DNA of 64,000 nucleotides from Helichrysum umbraculigerum (GCA_949592205.1 CATIUR010000003.1:162119759-162183758), one strand, 5' to 3'. Numbered from the stretch's first letter, positions 21,097 to 33,845 are shown. The notes: generated by a model not told the origin, from the letters alone. A program made the numbers and translations.

Positions 21097-23032
21097 ATGG
21101 AATCAGTAAAGTACAGATGTGTTGACTCTGAGTATCAAAAGGGAAATGGTTCTACCACCAAACCTCCAGCGTTTGATCCCTCTAGAATTGAAACCTGGAT
21201 GCCCCGGATGATGATGTTTCTTGATCTTGTTGATGATCGTCTTTGCAATTTTATAACCAATGGTCCTCACATTCCAACCACAATTATTTCTGCTGTTGTA
21301 GCTACTGCTGCTACTCCTGCCATACCAGAAATGGTTATGCCTAAGAGAGAGGAACAGTGGACGGATGAGGATAGACGATTGGTTAGATTAGATAAACAAG
21401 CTAAAATCTACATAGGCATGTCACTTCCTGATGAAGTGTTTGAATCAATCAGGCTTTGTAAAACTGCAAAAGATATGTGGGATACTTTTAGGAATATATA
21501 TATTGGAACTCCTGATATAATTCGCTGCAGGAAAGTAAATCTCACTCGCCAGTATGAGCTGTTTGCAATGAAACCCAATGAGTCGCTATCCTCTACTTAT
21601 ACCAGATATCAGTCACTGATGAACAGAATGGAAAAAGGCTGGTATAGGAAAGGAGCAGAGGTTTGTTGTTGAAAAATTTCTGGAATTATTGCCAAGGAAA
21701 GTTTGGGGAACTATTGCAACCTGTACAACACAGAGAAATGATTATACTACTCTTAATCTTACTCAAGTCTATGGCATCTTGCTCAACTGGGAGCAGTCTG
21801 AAAAGCAAGCTGATCAAAGTGAGCACATTCGTGCAACACTTGGAAGTCAAAAGATATCAAATGCCCTTGTAGCTGAGCTTGGAGAAATTGATCAGAATTA
21901 GAAATCAAAAGTTTCTAAGCTAAGCTCAAAGTCGCTGATAGCTGGTAAAGAAGGTGAAGGAGCTGAAGAACAGTTGGAGTATGAATATGATGAGAGTCTA
22001 GAGAAGCTGGAAAGAGACATGGCAATGATGGTTGTAAATTTCAGAAGGAACACCAGAGCAAAAAGATTCGTTGGTGCTCCATCATCTGATAATTTCAAAT
22101 CAAAAGGTGAATGCTACAAGTGTGGTAAACCTGGTCACTTTGCAGCTGATTGTAGATCAAAGTCAGTCAACCAAGTCCCTGAACCAATGCCAGACTCCAG
22201 AAATGACAAGTACAACAAGTACAAAGCAAAGTACAAGAAGCTGAAGGCAATGTCCAAATCTGGGAAAAAGAAGGGAAAAGGTTTTGTCGCTGAAGAGGGT
22301 TCATTCAGTGACTCTGACTCATCCTCATCATCTGATGAAGAAGAAGCAATGATTTGTTTAGATAAGGATTATTGTCTGATGGCTGATGACGCTGAATTTC
22401 TTGAGGATATCAAAGAAGTCGCTCATAAATGTTCAGCATCTGGATGGGATCCTGAAACTATCTACAAGGTACATTGTTTCAAATCATCTTCAGCTACTGA
22501 AAAAGATATTGTTTTTGAGTCTCTGATTGTTGACTTATCAAATGCTCATGACATTCAGAAAAGACAGAGATGTGAGATCAGTGACTTAAAATCCAAATTA
22601 AATGATCAAAGTGAAAATGTTTTAAATTTAAAGAAATTGAAACTGGATCTTGATGCTCAAACTTATGCAAATCAAGTATGTGTTCAAGAAAAGGTAAAAT
22701 TTGAAACACAATTTTTGCAACTTAAAAAGGTCATGGAATTTTGGTGCAAGTCTAATGAAAATGTAAATCAGTGTGTTAATAATCAAATTCCAAAACAAGC
22801 TAAAGCTATTTTGGGAGGAGATTATGAATATGCTGCATCACTCGCTGACTCAACAAAAGTTGATCCTGTCTTTGAACCTAAGGGTAATTTTTCAGAAGCT
22901 GTTTTTGAACCCATATCAGTCTTCAGTGAGCCAAGACCAAACTATTTCACAAAAGGAAAATTGGTCACTGATGATTCTGATATAAACAAAGGTAGTGATG
23001 AGATAAACGTTTTGAAAACTGTCAAATCATGA
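21097..23032 (+). pseudogene. Copia gag with zinc knuckle, broken
   Basis: Starts MESVKYRCVDSEY after the primer site. A Gag core (AKDMWDTFRNIYIGTPD, NLTRQYELFAMKPNESLSS) is followed by a one-base frameshift near 21635 in an A-rich run. The second frame runs through FLELLPRKVWGTI and hits a TAG at 21899-21901. The same frame then resumes with an acidic stretch, a CCHC knuckle CYKCGKPGHFAADC (from 22114), a basic KYKAKYKKLKA segment, an acidic Ser/Asp patch and a coiled-coil-like C-terminus, ending at 23032. Protease onward is absent. The long Gag with coiled-coil tail suggests a SIRE/Maximus-like lineage (inference). Confidence 0.8.
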
Positions 23033-23042
23033 GTAACTTCAC

Positions 23043-23698
23043 ATCATGGTAACTCCCGAAAGCAAACGCATTGAGCGTTACAACAGGGGTTTGGCCCCAC
23101 AAATCAGAGGCATGGTGATGTCCTCCAAACCGACTACCTTTAGGAGCGCAGTGGACCTGGCTCAAAGCTTGACTGAGGACGCGGTCCTGATTGGAACCTT
23201 GAAAGCTGCTTTAGGGAAAGTGAACCCAACCGTGCTGATGCGGGTGATTCTGGAACCAACAAGCGGAAATGGAACAGTGAAAGTAATGACCGTCAGGGTC
23301 AGCAAAACAAAAATCCAGGAAACACCAGAGCATACACCATCACCACCACAGAACCAAAACCATATCTTGGCAAGAGACCCAAGTGTAACAAATGCGAAAG
23401 GCATCACGAGGGAGATTGCACCATCTGTTGCAAATGCAGCCAATGGGGACACCGAGCCCACGCATGTAGAAACAACCCGCCCCCTCAAGCAAACACCGGG
23501 CGACAAAATACGGGCTGTTTCGAGTGTGGTGAACCAGGACACTACCGAAACCAGTACCCACAGCTCAACAACGCCAACAACAATCAAAACAACAACAACC
23601 GCATCGCCAACAACGAACCCGGCAGCGGACGCGCATACGTCATTCGTGCACGGGATGCACTAGAGGATCCCTACGCTAACATTGGTATGTTTTAGCAA
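23043..23698 (+). pseudogene. Tekay-type gag fragment, frameshifted
   Basis: The first frame gives VTPESKRIERYNRGLAPQI and the DLAQSLTEDAV region typical of Tekay Gag. A frameshift near 23200-23250 moves the homology to another frame with CNKCERHHEGDC, CCKCSQWGHRAHAC and CFECGEPGHYRNQ knuckles (the last has lost its final Cys), then GRAYVIRARDALEDP. It stops before the protease. No full-length product is possible. Confidence 0.85.
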
Positions 23699-24885
23699 CC
23701 TATTATTTCACTGAACGTTACACTATTCGAACGTCGATTCGAACCTAACGATTGGTAAACCCTTGACCACTTAACGAACACACAACTTATCAAACTATCG
23801 ACGAGTATACATGAACTGTTAGAACTTTATGGCAACCTAGAGCGCCACGTAAACTATTACTATTGTTGACGACATACCTTTTCGGAAAACATGCGCAACT
23901 GGCGTTCTGACTTGATTTTAAATCTCGGGACGAGATTTCTCTAACATGGGGAGAATGTAACATCCCGCAATTTTGGCATAATTATAAACGATTATTGCAC
24001 GCATTTTTAGGCTAATTCCCTAACTTAGAGTGAATTCACAACACATTTTAGAGATAAGTCTAGCAAAGCCGAACTAGTTAATACGAGTAGTATTACATTT
24101 CATAATTAGTTGTAATTATGTACAAAACAACGGGAACAAACGCGACAAAAATATACGACTATTGGTGGACAAAATTATTTAATAAAATGAAATTTATTAA
24201 ATAACATTAACGTTTATTAAAAATTATGTTGATAATATTTACAAAGTATTTTGTAATGTGTAACATTTATATCGTAAACTGAAACAACTCGAAACATATA
24301 CGTAAAACTGAAATAAAACAAAATTAAAATTTTATAACTCAACTAAAATTTACTTTTATAAATATGTCAACTGAAAATATATATCCGAATACGTATTTAA
24401 GAATTAACCAATTAAATAATTAGTAAACATTTAAACAATCGGAAAAACGAACACCGCACGGAGCGCAATTGCGGGGAACGAAAAATGGGAGGCTTTCACC
24501 AAAACCCCCACACTTTCCCTCCTTTCCCTCACTTTCACTAACTCACTCTCTCTCTCTACTCTTTCTTTTCTCTCTTTCCTTCTCTAATACTTCCACCACC
24601 ACCACCCTTTACCACCCAAAAATCACCACAAAACGACCTCGAATCACTTCGCTTATTTGGAGAAAAAGAACCACGGTGTCGAGATCTACAACTTCATCTT
24701 TTCGGTTTCCTCTCGCGTTAACTCGTAAGTTTCCGATAAATCTCAAAACACTCCAATTTCGTTTATTTTACTTGAATATTGTTTGTATAAGCTTAAAATG
24801 TCCATATATGGGTTGGGTAAAAGAATCGGATCCAACGGAAACCGGAAAATACGTTTTTGAACTCAAAATTTCCGACCAGTCGTAA

Positions 24886-25212
24886 GTGTCGCACAGCCAG
24901 ATCCAGCGCAGCGTCGCTTCCTTAAGTGACGCATTAAGTGTCGCCAAAAACCCTAATCTTGCGTCACTTGCCTAAGTGCCACTAAAAACCCTCTTTTTGC
25001 GTCACTTGCCTAAGTGTCGCGAATCCAATCACTTGCTTAAGTGTCGCCTCGAAATCGATTTGATACCGACACTCATACCCAACCTTACACCGACACTCAT
25101 ACCTTATGCGTCACTTCCTCAAGTGACGCCTATAATTCTGAACTTACATTTTTATGCGACACTTCCTGAGTGTCACCATAAACCATTAAGTGACACCTCA
25201 AGTGACGCTAAA
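24886..25212 (+). repeat. Cluster of GCGTCACTT / AAGTGACGC inverted motifs in the LTR
   Basis: At least a dozen copies of AAGTGTCGC, AAGTGACGC and GCGTCACTT occur within about 330 bp, many paired head-to-head as GCGTCACTTCCTCAAGTGACGC-like hairpins, for example around 25099-25129. It lies about 0.93-1.26 kb from the LTR start. Confidence 0.85.
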
Positions 25213-25849
25213 AACAGAAGGTTTATAACCACTTTTTCACTAAGTGTTGGACTTAATAACCGAAAACGAATGTTTACATACGATGCGATACACGAACTAT
25301 ACAAACATTATAAACACACTTATATTATTGAAATTTTGATTTCAAACTATCACCAACGAGTCGTATACATTTTCACAACTATGAAATTCAAACGTAAACA
25401 TTTGACAAACACTTTGGACATAACTTGGTTGTACAAACACTAGCATGGATGGTCGACCTAGACATCCACATACTCATTAAATCTCATACGTTTAGGGCGT
25501 TAGGAGATTTCGGATTAGACTTGGGCTTTAGGCTTTGCTAGCACTCGCACATTACTTAGCTCAACAGGTGAGTTCACAACCCCTACTTTTACTGCTTTAC
25601 TACTTTTGAACAGGGGTGGAAAACATAGTCCAAACTTATTGTTGCCATAACTTACATTGTTTTAGCGATTGCTAACCTGTTGATTTCTTCCAACTATCAA
25701 TTATTAATGATGATTTCATTGATAACTAAAGTGCCTTGGAACTAAACGCATACACCTTTATGAATGATTTCATACATACAACTACTTACGAACGTTTCAA
25801 ACTTTTATACAAACTGGCTTGTATGAAACAACATCTTCATAAACACTTG

Positions 25850-26490
25850 AAAAGTCCCTACGTCTTGGGCAAACACACATAGAAAGTCCCTACGTCTTGG
25901 GCACATGCACAGAAAGTCCCTACTTCTTGGGCACGCATTGAAAAGTCCCTACTTCTTGGGCAAACATTGATAGGTCCTACTTCTTGGACAAACGTTTTAG
26001 TCCCTACTTCTTGGGCAAACATTGATAGGTCCTACTTCTTAGACAAACGTTTTAGTCCCTACTTCTTGTGCAAACATTGATAGGTCCTACTTCTTGGACA
26101 AACGCTTTAGTCCCTACTTCTTGGGAAAACATTGATAGGTCCTACTTCTTGGACAAATGTTTTAGTCCCTACTTCTTGGGAGGTCCTACTTCTTGGACAA
26201 ACTTTTTAAACTGTACTTCTTGGGCAAACATTGATAGGTCCTACTTCTTGGACAAACGTTTTAGTCCCTACTTCTTGGGCAAACATTGATAGGTCCTACT
26301 TCTTGGACAAACGCTTTAGTCCTAACTTCTTGGGCAAACATTGATAGGTCCTACTTCTTGGACAAACGCTTTAGTCCCTACTTCTTGGGCAAACATTGAT
26401 AGGTCCTACTTCTTGGACAAACGTTTTAGTCCCTACTTCTTGGGCAAACATTGATAGGTCCTACTTCTTGGACAAACTTTTTAAATTGTA
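25850..26490 (+). repeat. Tandem array in the LTR, units about 28 and 56 bp
   Basis: Alternating units TAGTCCCTACTTCTTGGGCA and TAGGTCCTACTTCTTGGACA with short AAACATTGA or AAACGTTT spacers, about ten double units, with looser upstream copies containing AGTCCCTACGTCTTGGGC. The encoded frame (PTSW repeats) is only the translated repeat. A stray single unit recurs at 27104-27138 outside the LTR. Confidence 0.9.
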
Positions 26491-26991
26491 CTTTTGGGCG
26501 ACATCCCAACAAAACTTCACATTGATGAGCATTACTTAAACTGTTATGGCAAAACATTACAAACATACTGGTTGATCAAACTTTATACATAAACTTAAAA
26601 CCTGAGAATTCACTCAACCTCGTTGTTGGCTTTTTACTATGTTTTTCAGGGAATTAGCTGCACGTAAGAACCGCTGCATATATGGAACATAGGAGACTCA
26701 CGATGCAAATAGGATACCAACTTTTGACAATGAGATTTCCTTTATATAACTAAACTGTTTTAGTCATATTTACGAAATATACTTTTGTAAACTTAACTAC
26801 TTTGACACTTGTACGATTCGATGAATCGCAAAACTTTGTAATTATTACTCTCGGCATCTTAATATATATGTTCTGTTGTAATCATATGCTCTGATATGTA
26901 TGTATGTACGACATTGACGTCATCACCCCCGCTCGATCTAATGCTTCCTTGAACATCTGATAAACTTGATTAACAAATTGGGGGTGTGACA

Positions 26992-27484
26992 ATTATTTTC
27001 GTCAAAAGTTAGATGCACGTGGTAAACTGGGATTTACCACTATTCAAAAAGTTACTTCCGCCTTACGTCAATTGGCATACTGTACGACCCCGGATGCCTT
27101 ACGTCAACGTTTTAGTCCCTACTTCTTGGGCAAACATTGTTAGGAGGTCAACGAGTATATGTCATGTTGACGTGTTACACCCTCATGTGAAGATATATAT
27201 GCTATTGCACAAGATTGGTGTGACCATATGCTCAACACTCACCCTTGAAGACAGTTTGCATTTAGCCAAATTAATCAAATTAATCTTATTCGTGGCTTGA
27301 TACCATTGCGACGAGTACTATTATGCTTCAACATATGTTTTAATAGATTATTCGTTTCTCTTCTTCTAGTGCTTTACTTTATATGGGAAACTTTTATTTT
27401 AGACATGTAAGTTATACATTTACTTAGTTCATATTTTTCTTTGGTTATCTAACCATGTATTTGTAGGAAATATAGACAATATCC
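26992..27484. other. Non-coding stretch after the Tekay LTR
   Basis: No gene recognised. It includes one isolated copy of the LTR tandem unit at 27104-27138, which suggests that part of this stretch was copied or rearranged from LTR material. The last ~80 bases may be degenerate upstream sequence of the ankyrin fragment. Confidence 0.4.
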
Positions 27485-27780
27485 CCCTCAATCTTTTTGA
27501 GAAAAGATGAACGCCAATGGCTTCACACTAGTCAGTTATTCAACCAACATCACAAAGAGTTATTATATGAAGGTGAGGAGTGGTTGAAAGCGAGTGTTCC
27601 TCAACTAATAGTGTTTGGAGCACTTCCAGCCAACATCACATTTGCACAAATAATTACTTTTTTAGGGAATATAACCAACAAGATGGTACTTTGGTGTTGC
27701 TCTTGAAGGTGTCATTTACATTGTTTAAAATATTAAGTGTCATCCATTTTCCAAGCTTATGTACCTCAATCCTCATAGCT
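27485..27780 (+). pseudogene. Ankyrin-repeat/PGG-domain (ITN1/ACD6-like) gene fragment
   Basis: One frame reads SQLFNQHHKELLYEGEEWLK then VFGALPANITFAQIITF. This corresponds to the conserved start of the PGG domain, where a FTEEH-DLV-EGEKWMK segment precedes the first membrane helix. The continuation NNQQDGTLVLLLKVSFTLF lies in another frame, so there is a frameshift at about 27665. No ankyrin repeats are seen upstream and the remaining membrane helices are not recognisable. Such proteins are plasma-membrane regulators of stress and defence; this scrap cannot make one. Recognition is from memory. Confidence 0.7.
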
Positions 27781-30405
27781 TTATTTATCCCCATTCCAAC
27801 CGTCCAGAAAATGTTTTTTTTTTTTTTTTAGTACCTAATTAGGTTGGAATTTCTTTCCTTTCACTTTTCATCTCTATAATAACATTACTCATCACATTTT
27901 TCATACTATATGAAAAGGACAAATTATATACCCGCTCTTATCATTTTCTTAGTTTGTTTAGGGTTAAATTTTATGATCAGGATACATGATCATGAAATCT
28001 TTTATACTGTCTTGGCTATGTCTAGGTTCACATAAATGTTCAGGATCCCAGATATGTTTGGTATCTCGGGATCATACGTTACTAATCTATACGTTGTGTA
28101 TTTTGACTAAGTCTTGCAGAATTAAAATTGCAGAATTAAAACGTGGGTTAATTCCATCATGATTATTGGATCAAGGCTTATTTAAATCAAGAGAAAGTCA
28201 AGGCAACGTGTAGTATAACGATTCAATATGGATGACCAGAGGATCCCGGATATTTTGAAGGATCCCAAATATTTCAGATAGTTAGTTATATTGAATGTAC
28301 TATAAAATTGAGGCAAGTGATCGTTAGGAACCATTAAAATTCTGCTCACACTAACTACTATTACACTACTCTACTACAAATTACACACTTTCACTTGACC
28401 GATTCATCACCTTCATTACCACACACACTTTAGATCGATCATTGTGTGCTCTATCTTTGTATTATCTTCGTTTTTAATAATAAAATCAACACAGGTAAAG
28501 GACGATTGTCCCTTCCTGAGGTTTTATGCCGGTGATCCATCAGGATTAAAGGCTTTCCTCATCTATCATCGCATAATTTTTACTTGCTTTACATTTTATC
28601 ACTTTATTCATACTATTTGCATTAATTATCTTCAAGATTATAAAAACACTCTACCTTACTATACAGATTTGATCACGGAATCATCTTAAGTAATTTTTGA
28701 TCAAAACAGTTGAAACTAAGCATCAATCGACGCGTCTAATAACTATCCGACCAGCCTTGGTGAATCCTTTGATTTGATTCCGTTATATTCTTATATTCCG
28801 TTGGTCTCTTATATTCTTATATATATTTAATTTAACAACAAACAGTCATTAGTATTTGGAACAATCAAGCAAAAATTGGACTTGAAAAAATGTAAGACAT
28901 ATAAATCGGCAACAATCGTTAAAGCAAGGATGAATTTATTTTTGCCTATAACAGAGAGATGTATGCTTCTTGTATGTGTCTCTAGAACACTGAAGAGTGG
29001 AGAATGTTGGTGTATTTTGTGTGACACCAGCTTTCCAGATAATTAGTAATCATTAATGTCCAATGAAATCATTATATTTGTTAATGAGCGAACTAGGTCC
29101 AAATCAAATAATTAACAATAGACTCAATCTACTGAGCCTGGGCCAGCGAACTGGGCTTGTTTGCGGGGCCCAAGCCCATCTGTATATTTTTGTCTGGGCT
29201 AAGCTAGCAAAGCAATGAAGTGGGCCTAAGCCCAATCAAATGGACGAAGTATATATATGACGAGCTGTAAGTTTTTGTGAGCTAGCTTTTGCAAGGGATC
29301 ATTTTATAAATATATTATATTACAAAATGTGTGTGTGGTTTTTCTGGGGATCGGCCGAAACAAAAGAAATAAAGCAAAAGGTGATTTCATTTGATAATAT
29401 ACTTCCACCGTCCAAAGCACTTATCAATTGTGGTTTTGTTTGTTTGGTATTTATCCGAAGCAAAACAAAGAAAACGGAAATAAGTTTGTTGATTTAATTG
29501 TTTAGTGTTCATCGTACTTAGTTATTATATTCGACTAAATACGTGGTATTGTGGATTGATTATAATATATGAATCCTTGGATTGATTATCTTCATATAAT
29601 CAATAAAAGGATTTATATTATACGTTTTGATTCATGTCGTTATTATTATCATTTCGATAATCATTTTATTATCGTTTGTGTCATTGATTAGTATTCGGGG
29701 ACTCCGCACCCGAATACCCTAATATACCTCGTTTTCGATCCACACGAACGGGACTTACAGAGAATGGGGATACATGGTGAATTTTAAAGAGATTAAACTA
29801 TGGCCATATATATGGTCTGTCAGTTTTTTTTAACGAGATAATGTCATATGACGTCATGTGACCAAGTTCATTGAGTTGAGGTCTCAAAATGTTCCACTTT
29901 TATAAGTTCATGTTGCCATATTGTACCATACAAGAGAGCATGCGGTATATTTATGATTGAGTCCTCGGAAATTACACCTATATTCTAGAATTGCAGACAA
30001 AGAATGAAAGACATATACATGTTTTCTCCTTGAAATCACAAAAAACAACTATAATTCGAAAAATGGCAATACCCGCATGTATTTGAAGAAAAATGTGGAA
30101 TCCTTTGATAGTTTGATAATACTACAAGATTTTAATTCTGGAAAACTATGCGGGATTAGTCATTGACCTATAGTATTTATGTTCACTACGGGATCTTGTG
30201 CAGACGTGTCATATGCGGGAATGTTGTCTACTATTGAGGAAAAGTTATCTAACAATGATGACCATGAATGGTAAAACGTTGCGTTGACTCACCAAAATTT
30301 TCTCAAACAAGAATAATAAATAAAATAATTAATTAAATAATAAATAAACAAATAAAATTTTGGGGTAATGTTATTACGGAGTACAATTATTTTCTTACAG
30401 ACTAA
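27781..30405. other. 2.6 kb without a recognisable gene
   Basis: Seen: a T14 tract at ~27816; a stretch around 27975-28690 with a TATA-like CTATAAAATTGAG (28310) and a late AATAATAAAATC, which may be a decayed LTR; and a second stretch around 29020-29760 with repeated GGGCCCAAGCCC/GGGCTAAGC motifs and an AATAAA-rich end, also LTR-like. Neither has a demonstrable partner, primer site or target duplication, so neither is called. Confidence 0.35.
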
Positions 30406-31890
30406 TCTTCTATCTTATTCTTATATATATTAAAAAGAAAAATATTGAGAGAATAATGATCATTAGATGTAGATCAACAATTAAGATCTAACCCTTAATT
30501 TATTTCATGACATCATTAATCCTATTATTACGTAACTAAAAGACTAATTTACCCTTCTATATTTATGATATATACCCTTCAATATTTACAATATAAATCC
30601 TGTATTTTTTCTTAAATTGTAAATAATCCTCTAAATATTTTACAATTTATTATTTCTTCTATAATTCAAACTCTTCCTACATTCTTATTTATTTTATTTT
30701 TTCTGAAAAAGCCTCAATAAGTTATTTTGAACTTCAAAAATTCATAACTTCATTTCATCGCCCAGTGATTTAAATTTTTATACGACCTACTATTTTGAAT
30801 CCTTTTATTAATTTATAATTTAAATTTCTTAGATCATGGATGCCAACGGGTCGAGTTCCGGCGGATTTTAGTGTATTTGTATCCATACTATCGCCTTTTT
30901 AGAATTCTTTCATTAATTTCTAATTTACAATGCTTGGATTATTAATACCAACGAGTCGATTTTCGGTGGGTTTTAGTGTATCTGTGCACATTCCGGTTTG
31001 AAATATTCGTATAATACCCGACCCTATACCCGTTGGGTACCCAATTGATATTACACGTTAGTTTTTCATATTTATTCGAGGGTTTCGGTTATCCTCATGT
31101 ATGTAACTTTGGATAAACAAAGAAAATAGTTATTAAAAATACGACGCAAATTTGAAACGCGAAAAAAACAATACCGAATTACAAGATTTGAAATCTTAAA
31201 GCTAAAAATTTAACTTTTTAATTAACTAATTCAAAGTTTCGGTACATTATATAGTAGTATTATTAAAGAACAACACAAATACTAAAAAGGAAGTGGTATC
31301 ATGCACAATATTATCAATAATTGATTAATTTGTCTATATCTCAATTTACATCCCTGAAATAATTTACCATTTGATCTTCTAATGCTGTGTTAACGTCATT
31401 CGGGTCAATAGAGCCCGCATTTGAGTAGTTATTTTTGTCATCTTTTGTCAAACTTAAAAAGACAAAGTAATACATTATAGGTTGTTGATTTAAATTACAG
31501 AGAATAACTTAGTAGGACGAAAACCATCAATGCACTGCAAAGAGAGTTATTTTTTAAGTACAAAATAGTATTTACATACTGAATCGATAAATTTGCTTAT
31601 TTGGAAAAATATATCCATACGATTTTAATTAATATAGTATTATTAAATATCAATGCAAATAACAAAGTGATATCATACACAGTATTATCTCTATTAATTA
31701 ATTTATTTATTACTCGTCAATCCAAAATCTACCACAATTTAAATTCTTAATACATTGTTTCATTTAAAATTAAAATAATAAAATCTAATGTACCATACAC
31801 CAACACCAAAACACTTATTAAATCCATATAATACATACATATAAGACATATCATAAAGTCAGCCCGTAAATTTTGCAGGTCTTAAACTAG
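30406..31890 (+). mobile_element. Non-autonomous Helitron (about 1.5 kb)
   Basis: Starts TCTTCTATCTTATTC directly after an A and ends CTAG directly before a T, the A|T insertion expected of Helitrons. The 3' terminus carries an imperfect hairpin CCCGTAAATTTTGCAGG (31863-31879), 7 bases before CTAG. The 5' TC plus an AT-rich TATATTAAAAAG leader is typical of plant Helitrons. There is no Rep/helicase coding. The interior is AT-rich and I recognise no captured gene. Confidence 0.7.
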
Positions 31891-32861
31891 TATTAGATAT
31901 ACAGCGGGTGTTTCTAAATTCTTTTGATTATTTATATTTTCGAATATATATTTTTAAAAGATTTTAGTTTTGTAGTATCATTATTATTAAGTGAGGACCC
32001 CGACAGCAGGTACTAAATTTAATTTTTAAGTTAAGAAAGATTACTCATTTTTTGTGCTAAATGTATGATAAAATCAAATTAGCACCGACATTTGGTTAGT
32101 AACCCATTAATGCCAGCGTAATTTTCATCTACTCGAAACTTCTGACTTTGCCCTCATGAAGATAAACAAAACGTATAAACCAGTTAAATTTAATATTAAC
32201 ACAAAGCAAGAAAAGATAAAAATGAAAATTGAATTAACGCATTTCAAGAGTTTCAAAGCTATAGCATTTCGAAAGTTTCAATTCATCACATCCATCATCA
32301 AAACACACTAAAAGACTCTATTTTGATGTATAGAGGGATTCAGACATACAGTCTTAAATATCTTCCACTCTAATTTTCACCATCTCTTTTGTTTGTAATA
32401 CCCCATCATTATTAGTACAAAACGTAAAGAGCGAAGTTTCATACTCATGATTGTTAGCAAACTATGTGAATAAAGCACCAATACCATCAGTAATGCATAT
32501 TATTATTAGATTATGTCACATACCATGGGGAAGATATGTATAATCCAAGTAAAAATTTTATGAAATTTAATTTCAGCATTGGTCAAGCTAAGAATCAAGC
32601 GACTGAATGTCAAACACATCCTTACAAAACACCAATACTATAAGAGAAACTCACAATTTGACATCAAAATTGAATCCTCTAGGCTAAAGTCCACTCTGTA
32701 ATAAGAGAGATAGGTCAACAATTACCCATGAAGAAAAATAATTACGGAGGGATAATAAATCTTTGTATGTCTCAAAGAGGAAGATTTTACTTACGTTTCT
32801 AATTACACTAAGCATAATTGTAATGAAACAAAATACAACATACAACTTGTGTTTACTTATA
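31891..32861. other. AT-rich non-coding interval
   Basis: No gene, tRNA or terminal repeats recognised between the Helitron and the Mutator-type MITE, apart from the MITE target duplicate TTACTTATA at 32853-32861. Confidence 0.4.
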
Positions 32862-33186
32862 GGGTTAATAGACAATTTCGTTACTGTACTTTCCGAAAAA
32901 GTTCAATTTAGTTACCGAACTTTTATTTGGTTCAATTGAATTACTGAACATTTAAATAATTGATCAAATTGTTACTCAAGTTTCTAATCATACACATATT
33001 AGTTACTGTAGTTTACGAAAATGTTCAATTTCGTTATCGAACTTTCATTTTTTTGGAATAAAAAACGAGGATTTTACACTTGTAAACCGGTTTTGTAAGT
33101 TCAGTAATTCAATTGAACCAAATAAAAGTTCGGTAACTAAATTGAACTTTTTCGGAAAGTACAGTAACGAAATTGTCTATTAACCC
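32862..33186. mobile_element. Mutator-type foldback MITE (325 bp)
   Basis: GGGTTAATAGACAATTTCGT at the left is exactly mirrored by the right end (...GTCTATTAACCC). The inverted arms run about 90 bp or more, through TTCCGAAAAAGTTCAATTTA and its complement. A perfect 9-bp target duplication TTACTTATA lies at 32853-32861 and 33187-33195. A 9-bp duplication with long inverted ends is the Mutator signature. It has no coding capacity. Confidence 0.92.
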
Positions 33187-33845
33187 TTACTTATAATAAG
33201 AATAGAAAAGATTCTGATGCATGATGATTAAATCACATGTAAAGTCATGGATTATTATTGATATTAGGAACTTGTAGATTCTATGAAGTTACATTTAAAC
33301 ATCATAAGGAAGTAACAATATAATCAAGTGTTATCATGAATAATAGTAGGAAACCCGCGCAATGCTGCGGGAGTTAAATTTTATTTCGAACGGAATCATT
33401 TGCATTCCACATATCATGATATTTAACTGAATTCCAACAGATGACACAAACAAACTAATAGTTCAATTATAAGTCCTATGGAGAAGATGTAATTAATAGG
33501 TTGAAAGTCTCGTAGTGTGAGTACATACTGCATACAAAGTCATAAAATCGTTTATTCCAAACTATTAGATTATTATTGTCTTCAGATAAAGTTTAATCCC
33601 ATTTAATACATAAATATTTACAAAATAATATAAAAAATGTAGGAATATCCTCCATACTCTTAAGCTGGAGGCAGTTCAACCATAACTATAACATATATTG
33701 ACTGAGTACTAACATGCCCATATAGCTAGCTACCTGTAAAAACTTATGTGACTAATCCAATTTGATTCATGTGGACCATCAAGCAATAAAATAGTGAGAC
33801 TTAAGTTTTAGGATAACTTATCTGACTTCTTTCAAACTTGGTTGC
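33187..33845. other. Non-coding interval with a Helitron-like hairpin
   Basis: Nothing coding. A palindrome CCCGCGCAATGCTGCGGG at 33354-33371, read on the minus strand, is followed by TTTCCTACTATTA. This resembles a mutated Helitron 3' end, so a minus-strand Helitron relic may end here. Confidence 0.45.

Larger units (their letters stand above)
20012..23035 (+). mobile_element. Truncated copia retrotransposon (5' LTR and gag only)
   Basis: LTR (20012-21049), tRNA-Met primer site (TGGTATCAGAGC at 21052-21063), then a broken gag. It stops at about 23035, where sequence of an unrelated gypsy element starts. No pol and no 3' LTR are present. The LTR start is set where the tandem array breaks and TGAGTCACTGG begins; the LTR end ...GACTCTCA is fixed by the primer site. 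Confidence 0.8.
23036..26991 (+). mobile_element. Truncated Ty3/gypsy (Tekay-like) element: broken gag and 3' LTR
   Basis: A gag fragment with three zinc-finger-like motifs is followed, after loss of the whole pol region, by a short 3' leader, a polypurine tract (ATGGGGAGAA ending 23956) and a 3.0 kb LTR starting TGTAACATCCCG and ending GGGGGTGTGACA. The start is cut at the junction with the copia gag, so there is no 5' LTR and no target duplication to test. Confidence 0.82.
23957..26991 (+). repeat. 3' LTR of the truncated Tekay-like element (about 3 kb)
   Basis: Bounded by a polypurine tract on the left and TGTGACA on the right; TG...CA ends agree with the two other Tekay LTRs in the window. 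It contains a palindrome-rich segment (24886-25212) and a large tandem array (25850-26490). Confidence 0.8.

Noticed and set aside
23162..23587. Minus-strand frame over the Tekay gag fragment
   Set aside because: Antisense shadow of the zinc-knuckle region of the plus-strand gag.
26068..26289. Frame encoding PTSW-type repeats
   Set aside because: It is only the translation of the LTR minisatellite and changes frame as units vary in length.
25850..26490. Direct-repeat array resembling a CRISPR
   Set aside because: Spacers are themselves repeated, units vary, and it lies inside a plant retrotransposon LTR.
29020..29760. Possible solo LTR (GGGCCCAAGCCC-rich, ending ACTTACA)
   Set aside because: No target duplication, primer site or partner LTR in the window could be shown.
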